NCBI GenBank assembly: GCA_963829835.1
Contig: CAWHKC010000004.1
Span: forward strand, 930,001 to 994,000
From: Berkiella sp963829835
GTDB taxonomy: Bacteria; Pseudomonadota; Gammaproteobacteria; Berkiellales; Berkiellaceae
Direction: 5' to 3'
Length of the DNA: 64,000 bases
Shown here: one piece after another, positions 58,547-64,000 of the stretch
Numbering within the stretch: position 1 is the first letter of the stretch
Layout of the letters: the number at the start of each line of letters is the position of its first letter
Notes under the pieces: model-generated
What the model was told of the DNA's origin: nothing
Seen by the model: the letters and a program-made list of their open reading frames with translations, nothing else
Databases searched by the model: none
Position numbers and translations under genes: made by a program

Positions 58547-59083
58547 ATGGCAAGTCAAACCGTAGCGCGCCCTTATGCTAAAGCTGTTTTTGAGCTGGCA
58601 TTTGCTGAAAACGCAATGCCAAAATGGTCCGAGATGTTAGGATTGGCAGGCCAGATTGCTAATGATAAGCAAATGATTGGCTTAATGAAAGATCCTAACT
58701 TTTCACCAGCTCAAGTGATGGATGTATTTTCCGAAATTGGAAAAGAAACCTTTTCTAAAGAAATGCATAATCTGATTAGCACGCTAGCCAGATTTAAACG
58801 CCTTGCATGTTTGCCAGAAATAGCTGTTCTCTACAATGAGATGCGCGCGCATGCTGAGCGAGTTATTACGGTTGAATTGATTTGCGCTATGCCAATTAAT
58901 GAAGATTATCAACAGCGCCTATCCAATGCGCTTAAACGTCGAACGAATTGTAATATCTCTCTGGAATGCTCAACAGACAAGAGCATTTTAGGTGGCGCAA
59001 TAATTCGGGCTGGCGATTTGGTTATTGACGGTTCAGTCCGTGGTAGGCTCGCTAAACTTAGCGATGCTGTGGGAATTTCTTGA
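58547..59083 (+). CDS. atpH: ATP synthase F1 subunit delta
   Basis: A 178-residue subunit linking the stator to the F1 head. It begins SQTVARPYAKAVFELAFAEN, the standard delta opening, and ends with DKSILGGAIIRAGDLVIDGS and RGRLAKLSDAV, the conserved C-terminal motif. Length matches E. coli (177). atpA begins 19 bp after the stop. Confidence 0.95.
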   Translation: MASQTVARPYAKAVFELAFAENAMPKWSEMLGLAGQIANDKQMIGLMKDPNFSPAQVMDVFSEIGKETFSKEMHNLISTLARFKRLACLPEIAVLYNEMRAHAERVITVELICAMPINEDYQQRLSNALKRRTNCNISLECSTDKSILGGAIIRAGDLVIDGSVRGRLAKLSDAVGIS

Positions 59084-59102
59084 AATCAAAGGCTGGATAG
59101 AT

Positions 59103-60656
59103 ATGCGACTTAATCCTTCAGAAATTAGCGAATTAATTAAACAAAGAATCGAAAAAACAGATATCGATACCAAAGCACGCACGGTGGGTACCATCATTAG
59201 CGTAGGTGACGGTATTGTTCGTATTCATGGTCTCAATGATGTTATGCAAGGGGAAATGATCAAGTTTCCCGGCGATGTCTATGGTATGGCGCTGAACTTG
59301 GAGCGAGACTCCGTCGGTGCGGTAGTACTTGGCGGCAGCGATCATTTAGCGGAAGGTCAAGCGGTTGAATGCACGGGACGTATTTTAGAAGTACCTGTTG
59401 GTGAAGCCTTGTTGGGTCGGGTAGTGGATGCCTTGGGGCGCCCTATCGATGGTAAAGGCGAAATCAATGCTAAAGAAACTTCTCCCGTTGAAAAAGTAGC
59501 GCCTGGTGTTATTACCCGTCAATCGGTAAGTCAGCCTATTCAAACCGGTTTAAAAGCAATCGACGCAATGGTTCCGGTTGGTCGTGGACAACGTGAGTTA
59601 ATTATTGGCGATAGACAAACCGGTAAAACCGCGATTGCTATTGATACCATCATTAATCAAAAAGGCACTGGGGTTAAGTGTATTTACGTCGCGATTGGTC
59701 AAAAAGCTTCATCGGTTGCCAACGTTGTTCGTAAACTAGAAGAATTTGGCGCGATGGCGCATACCATTGTGGTAGCAGCGACAGCAGCAGAAGCCGCTGC
59801 ATTACAATTTATCGCCCCCTACTCTGGTTGCACGATGGGTGAGTACTTCCGTGATCGTGGTCAAGATGCGTTAATTGTTTATGATGATTTAACCAAGCAG
59901 GCGTGGGCTTATCGTCAAGTGTCATTATTGTTACGTCGTCCGCCAGGCCGCGAAGCGTATCCTGGAGACGTTTTCTATTTACATTCTCGTTTACTTGAGC
60001 GCGCTGCAAGAGTTAACGCAGATTACGTTGAGAAATTTACCAAGGGCGCAGTGAAAGGTAAAACAGGATCATTAACCGCATTACCTATCATTGAAACCCA
60101 AGCTGGTGACGTTTCTGCATTCGTACCAACAAACGTGATTTCGATTACCGACGGTCAGATTTTCTTGGAAAGTGACTTATTCAATTCCGGTATTCGTCCT
60201 GCGATTAACGCAGGTCTCTCCGTTTCTCGTGTGGGAGGGGCTGCACAAACGAAAATCATTAAGAAGCTCGGTGGTGGTGTGCGTTTAGCATTGGCACAAT
60301 ATCGAGAATTAGCTGCTTTTGCGCAGTTTGCTTCTGACTTAGATGAAACCACTCGTAAACAGTTAGAACGTGGTCAGCGAATCGTTGAATCGATGAAGCA
60401 AAAACAATTCTCACCAATGAGCGTGGCTGAAATGGCGGTTGTATTGTTTGCCGCAGATAAAGGCTATTTAGATGATGTGAAATTAAGTCTCGTGGTGACA
60501 TTTGAACAGGCTTTATTGACCTACATGAATGAAAACTGTACTGACTTAATGAAAGAAATCAATGAGAAAGGTGACTACAACGATAGCATTGAGCAAAAAC
60601 TCAAAGCAGGCGTGGAAGCGTTTAAAAAATCACCTGCTTGGAAAGTGACCGAGTAA
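59103..60656 (+). CDS. atpA: ATP synthase F1 subunit alpha
   Basis: A 517-residue regulatory nucleotide-binding subunit of the F1 head. It starts MRLNPSEISELIKQRIE at ATG 59103 and has P-loop GDRQTGKTAIAID, YVAIGQKASSVANVVRKLEE and the family signature PAINAGLSVSRVGGAAQ. A longer open frame back to 59025 overlaps atpH and is not used. Length is normal (E. coli 513). Confidence 0.97.
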   Translation: MRLNPSEISELIKQRIEKTDIDTKARTVGTIISVGDGIVRIHGLNDVMQGEMIKFPGDVYGMALNLERDSVGAVVLGGSDHLAEGQAVECTGRILEVPVGEALLGRVVDALGRPIDGKGEINAKETSPVEKVAPGVITRQSVSQPIQTGLKAIDAMVPVGRGQRELIIGDRQTGKTAIAIDTIINQKGTGVKCIYVAIGQKASSVANVVRKLEEFGAMAHTIVVAATAAEAAALQFIAPYSGCTMGEYFRDRGQDALIVYDDLTKQAWAYRQVSLLLRRPPGREAYPGDVFYLHSRLLERAARVNADYVEKFTKGAVKGKTGSLTALPIIETQAGDVSAFVPTNVISITDGQIFLESDLFNSGIRPAINAGLSVSRVGGAAQTKIIKKLGGGVRLALAQYRELAAFAQFASDLDETTRKQLERGQRIVESMKQKQFSPMSVAEMAVVLFAADKGYLDDVKLSLVVTFEQALLTYMNENCTDLMKEINEKGDYNDSIEQKLKAGVEAFKKSPAWKVTE

Positions 60657-60675
60657 ATAGGATAAAGGGCAAAAG

Positions 60676-61542
60676 ATGTCGGGTGCAAAAGAAATCCGCT
60701 CCAAAATAAAGAGCGTAAAAAGCACGCAAAAGATCACGCGAGCCATGCAAATGGTGGCGGCAAGTAAGATGCGTAAAGCACAAGCAAGAATGCTTGCCTC
60801 ACGTCCCTATTCAAGCAGGATCCGGACAGTGATTGAGCACTTAGCGCTTGGGCATTCTGAGTATCGCCACCCCTATTTATTGCCCCGTGAAACCAAGCGT
60901 ATTGGTTTGATAGTTGTGGCAACAGATAGAGGTTTGTGTGGTGGCTTAAACGTTAATATGTTTCGCCACTTAATTGGCCAGCTTCAAACTTGGGCAGACG
61001 AGGGTATTGAAGTCTCCATGTGCGCCATCGGGGTGAAAGCAGAATTGTTTTTACGTCGTTTGGGGGCGAAAGTGTTGGCCTCTGCTAGTCGCTTAGGCGA
61101 TGCGCCAAGTGTTGCAGATGTGATTGGTCCTGTTGGGGTAATGTTAAACGCTTATGATGATAACCAGCTAGATGCTTTGTATATCAGCTATAACGGTTTT
61201 GTTAACACCATGAGCCAAAAACCAAAGCTGGAGAAATTGTTACCTATCGCTCCAGATAGTTTTGAAGTGTCCGAAAAACCCAAGTATTGGGACTATATCT
61301 ATGAGCCTGATGCGAAGGAATTATTAGATTTATTATTAACCCGGTTTATTGAGTCTCAAGTTTATCATGCCGTGGTTGAAAATTTTGCTTGTGAACAAGC
61401 CGCTAGAATGGTCGCGATGCAAAGTGCATCAGATAATGCGGGTGAGTTTATCGATGGCTTGCAATTGGCTTATAACAAAGCACGACAAGCCGCTATTACA
61501 AGAGAGCTTGCTGAAATTGTAGGCGGAGCCGCAGCAGTTTAA
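60676..61542 (+). CDS. atpG: ATP synthase F1 subunit gamma
   Basis: A 288-residue central rotor shaft. The N-terminal coiled-coil region reads AKEIRSKIKSVKSTQKITRA then MQMVAASKMRKAQ, and the C-terminal helix is AMQSASDNAGEFIDGLQLAY with NKARQAAITRELAEIVGGA, the family signature. Length is normal (E. coli 287). It lies between atpA and atpD as expected. Confidence 0.97.
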   Translation: MSGAKEIRSKIKSVKSTQKITRAMQMVAASKMRKAQARMLASRPYSSRIRTVIEHLALGHSEYRHPYLLPRETKRIGLIVVATDRGLCGGLNVNMFRHLIGQLQTWADEGIEVSMCAIGVKAELFLRRLGAKVLASASRLGDAPSVADVIGPVGVMLNAYDDNQLDALYISYNGFVNTMSQKPKLEKLLPIAPDSFEVSEKPKYWDYIYEPDAKELLDLLLTRFIESQVYHAVVENFACEQAARMVAMQSASDNAGEFIDGLQLAYNKARQAAITRELAEIVGGAAAV

Positions 61543-61584
61543 TTATTTTAATTTTAAAGTTTCATATTTTCTCGGGGAATAAAG

Positions 61585-62994
61585 ATGAGTACCGCAACAG
61601 CTAATGTAAATGCCGAAACTGGCAAGGTCGTCGAAATTATCGGTGCCGTCGTGGACGTTGAGTTTCCACGGGGTGCGGTTCCTAAAGTCTATGATGCCTT
61701 GCATGTCGAAGGGGGCAAAATAACCCTGGAAGTACAACAACAATTAGGCGACGGTATCGTTCGTACCATTGCAATGGGAACCACCGATGGTTTACGTCGC
61801 GGCTTAAAGGCAGTGAACTCAGGCTACCCTATTCGTGTCCCTGTGGGTCCAAAGACCTTAGGTCGAATCATGGATGTTCTGGGCGACCCTATCGATGAAA
61901 AAGGTCCTATTGGCGAAGAGCAACGTCTTTCTATTCACCGTAATGCGCCAAGCTTTAAAGAACAAGCTGCCAGCCAAGAACTACTTGAAACGGGGATTAA
62001 AGTTATCGATTTAATCTGTCCCTTTGCGAAGGGCGGTAAAGTCGGATTGTTCGGTGGTGCCGGCGTTGGTAAAACTGTAAACATGATGGAATTAATTCGT
62101 AACATCGCGATTGAGCATAGCGGTTATTCCGTTTTTGCGGGTGTGGGTGAACGTACTCGTGAAGGTAATGACTTCTATCATGAAATGAAAGATTCTAACG
62201 TATTAGATAAAGTAGCGCTGGTTTATGGTCAGATGAACGAACCACCAGGTAACCGTTTACGCGTTGCATTAACCGGTCTTACGATTGCGGAAAGTTTCCG
62301 TGATGAAGGTCGAGATGTATTGCTCTTTATCGATAATATTTATCGTTATACTCTTGCAGGAACCGAAGTATCAGCACTTTTGGGCCGGATGCCTTCAGCG
62401 GTTGGTTATCAGCCAACATTGGCAGAAGAAATGGGTCGTCTCCAAGAACGTATTACTTCTACCAAGACCGGTTCTATTACTTCTATTCAAGCTGTGTATG
62501 TACCAGCGGACGATTTAACCGATCCGTCTCCTGCTACCACCTTCTCTCATTTGGACGCGACAGTTGTATTGTCTCGTCAAGTGGCAGAACTTGGAATTTA
62601 TCCTGCGGTTGATCCGTTAGATTCCACTAGCCGTCAATTAGATCCATTGGTTGTGGGACAAGAGCATTACGATGTCGCAAGACAAGTGCAAGGTACCTTG
62701 CAACGTTATAAAGAATTAAAAGACATTATTGCCATTTTGGGTATGGATGAGCTTTCAGAAGAAGATAAATTAGCGGTTGCTCGTGCTAGAAAAATCGCAC
62801 GCTTCTTGTCTCAGCCATTCTTCGTTGCAGAAGTCTTCACAGGATCTCCCGGTAAGTACGTGTCATTGAAAGATACCATTAAAGGATTCAAAGGCATTAT
62901 CGAAGGTCTTTATGATGATTTGCCTGAACAAGCCTTTTATATGGTGGGCAGCATTGAAGAAGTTGTTGAAAAGGCAAAATCCTTACAAGGTTAA
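61585..62994 (+). CDS. atpD: ATP synthase F1 subunit beta
   Basis: The 469-residue catalytic subunit. P-loop GGAGVGKTVNMMELI, catalytic Glu in GVGERTREGNDFY, LLFIDNIYRYTLAGTEVSAL (Walker B) and PAVDPLDSTSRQLDP are all intact. Length is near E. coli (460). Ten residues precede the usual start of the barrel (GKVVEIIGAVVDVEF). Confidence 0.98.
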   Translation: MSTATANVNAETGKVVEIIGAVVDVEFPRGAVPKVYDALHVEGGKITLEVQQQLGDGIVRTIAMGTTDGLRRGLKAVNSGYPIRVPVGPKTLGRIMDVLGDPIDEKGPIGEEQRLSIHRNAPSFKEQAASQELLETGIKVIDLICPFAKGGKVGLFGGAGVGKTVNMMELIRNIAIEHSGYSVFAGVGERTREGNDFYHEMKDSNVLDKVALVYGQMNEPPGNRLRVALTGLTIAESFRDEGRDVLLFIDNIYRYTLAGTEVSALLGRMPSAVGYQPTLAEEMGRLQERITSTKTGSITSIQAVYVPADDLTDPSPATTFSHLDATVVLSRQVAELGIYPAVDPLDSTSRQLDPLVVGQEHYDVARQVQGTLQRYKELKDIIAILGMDELSEEDKLAVARARKIARFLSQPFFVAEVFTGSPGKYVSLKDTIKGFKGIIEGLYDDLPEQAFYMVGSIEEVVEKAKSLQG

Positions 62995-63006
62995 AAGAGA
63001 TAAATA

Positions 63007-63444
63007 ATGGATAATCCTCAAGCAACATTGCAATTAGATATCGTGAGCGCTGAAGCTGAAATCTTTTCAGGTAAAGCGCAACGTCTTTTTGCCACCGGCA
63101 TTTTGGGCGAACTTGAAGTTACCCCAGGACATGCTCCTTTGTTGACAGGGTTATTGCCAGGACCGGTGCGCATTAAAGACGCTGACGGCAAAGAAGATAT
63201 TGTTTATGTTACCGGTGGTATTTTAGAAGTACAGCCAAATGTGGTGACGATTTTAGCGGATACCGTGGTGCGAGCACGCGATTTAAATGAAGCTGAAGCC
63301 ATGAAAGCAAAACAACAAGCAGAGCAAATGCTAAAAGATAATCAATCCAGTGTTGATTATGCTCGTGCACGTGCGGAGTTGGCAAGAGCGGCAGGTCTGC
63401 TTCGCGCTATTCGCGAAGCTAGAAAGAAAGGCAAGATGAAGTAG
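63007..63444 (+). CDS. atpC: ATP synthase F1 subunit epsilon
   Basis: A 145-residue rotor subunit with inhibitory C-terminal helices. The beta domain contains LQLDIVSAEAEIFSGKAQRL and GELEVTPGHAPLLTGLLPG, and the helical tail contains AEAMKAKQQAEQML. It is the last atp gene and is followed by a clear terminator. Confidence 0.96.
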   Translation: MDNPQATLQLDIVSAEAEIFSGKAQRLFATGILGELEVTPGHAPLLTGLLPGPVRIKDADGKEDIVYVTGGILEVQPNVVTILADTVVRARDLNEAEAMKAKQQAEQMLKDNQSSVDYARARAELARAAGLLRAIREARKKGKMK

Positions 63445-63479
63445 TTGATTGCCGGTTTAAAGCAAAAGGATTAAATGCG

Positions 63480-63507
63480 AAAGGGGGTGGCAGTGGCCGC
63501 CCTTTTT
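63480..63507 (+). terminator. Rho-independent terminator of the atp operon
   Basis: AAAGGG (63480-63485 region) pairs with CCCTTT, with an inner GGC/GCC pairing and a short loop, followed by TTTTT. It lies about 35 bp after the atpC stop and before glmU, separating the two units. Confidence 0.75.
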
Positions 63508-63551
63508 GTTAATGAAAACAATGAACGCTATTAAAGATGAAGGTTAACGAC

Positions 63552-64000
63552 ATGGATTTAAGTATTGTCGTACTTGCCGCGGGGCAAGGAACACGGATGA
63601 AATCAACACTCCCCAAAGTGCTACACCCCATCGCGGGTAAGCCCATGCTTGCGCATGTGATAAAGACCGCTCAATCATTAACACCAAAGAAAATAGTTGT
63701 TGTCCATGGATTTGGAGGGGAGATCCTTAAAGAATCTTTTTCTGACACGGCTCTTGAATGGGCTCATCAACCAAAGCAACTTGGCACCGGCGATGCGGTA
63801 GCTAAAGCACTTGCTGCGCTTAATACCAACGAAAGAGTGCTCATATTGTATGGTGATGTACCGTTAATAAGTGCCAAGACATTGCAACAATTGTTAGAGG
63901 CAACACCTGACAATGCGATGGGTCTTATCACCTCGATAATGGATGATCCATACGGCTTAGGACGTATCATTAGAGATGACAAAGGGCATGTCATTAAAGT
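63552..64000 (+). CDS. glmU: Bifunctional GlmU (UDP-GlcNAc synthesis), N-terminal part, runs off the window
   Basis: Makes UDP-N-acetylglucosamine for peptidoglycan and LPS. Only the first 149 codons are present: MDLSIVVLAAGQGTRMKSTL is the pyrophosphorylase signature (LAAGxGTRMKS), then PKVLHPIAGKPMLAHVI, QLGTGDAVAKAL (GTGHA/GTGDA motif) and LYGDVPLI. AAGG precedes the ATG by 8 bp. glmU after atpC is the usual gammaproteobacterial order. The acetyltransferase half lies beyond the window. Confidence 0.95.
   Translation, partial: MDLSIVVLAAGQGTRMKSTLPKVLHPIAGKPMLAHVIKTAQSLTPKKIVVVHGFGGEILKESFSDTALEWAHQPKQLGTGDAVAKALAALNTNERVLILYGDVPLISAKTLQQLLEATPDNAMGLITSIMDDPYGLGRIIRDDKGHVIK

Overview
The window is chromosomal DNA of a gammaproteobacterium, AT-leaning by eye, spanning the replication origin. 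Reading outward from oriC (about 43.06-44.27 kb), the left arm carries dnaA, dnaN, recF, gyrB, plsC, gmhB, glyS, glyQ and then trkH, trkA, rsmB, fmt, def, a tsaP-like gene, dprA, smg and topA. The right arm carries rpmH, rnpA, yidD, yidC, mnmE, mnmG, rsmG, parA, parB, the atpIBEFHAGDC operon and glmU. This is the order known from Pseudomonas and many other gammaproteobacteria. The backbone is interrupted by accessory DNA, and much of that DNA encodes eukaryotic-like proteins: ankyrin repeats, a leucine-rich-repeat protein ending in a CaaX box, a giant protein with an OTU protease and a SidE-like phosphodiesterase, and a small protein rich in S/T-P sites. That mix points to a host-associated, Legionellales-like bacterium (Legionella, Coxiella, Berkiella or Aquicella relatives). 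The genus cannot be fixed from the window.

Layout. 1-9.2 kb: topA (partial), smg, dprA and tsaP-like on the minus strand; def, fmt, rsmB, trkA (frameshifted) and trkH on the plus strand. 9.5-22.6 kb: an amino-acid permease followed by a copper/heavy-metal island on the minus strand. The island holds two outer-membrane barrels, copC, copD and a membrane-fusion protein; then a multicopper oxidase; then cusB and a frameshifted cusA. A small cysteine-rich secreted protein diverges from cusB. 22.6-24.3 kb: the LRR-CaaX protein and a GNAT toxin with a Phd-type antitoxin. 24.5-28.1 kb: glyQ-glyS-gmhB. 28.1-35.3 kb: a three-gene effector-like island placed exactly between gmhB and plsC. 35.5-44.3 kb: plsC, gyrB, a 0.8 kb intergenic region with two inverted copies of a structured palindromic element, recF-dnaN-dnaA and oriC. 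44.3-52.4 kb: rpmH to parB. 52.5-56.3 kb: a second accessory patch with a membrane protein, a HAD-like protein lacking the usual nucleophile, an AbiE toxin-antitoxin pair and a double-glycine-leader peptide. 56.5-64 kb: the F1Fo ATP synthase operon, a terminator and the start of glmU.

Functionally, most of the window is housekeeping: replication initiation, segregation (ParAB plus three parS sites close to oriC), tRNA/rRNA modification, protein maturation, membrane insertion, K+ uptake and ATP synthesis. The accessory parts deal with periplasmic copper handling, toxin-antitoxin maintenance and probable host manipulation. The strongest candidates for undescribed biology are the giant PDE-OTU-ankyrin protein, the LRR protein with a host prenylation signal, the S/T-P-x-K protein, the paired structured repeat beside gyrB/recF, and two parS sites embedded in recF. 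Two genes (trkA and cusA) each need one base removed to be intact, and both shift points lie on the same heptamer.
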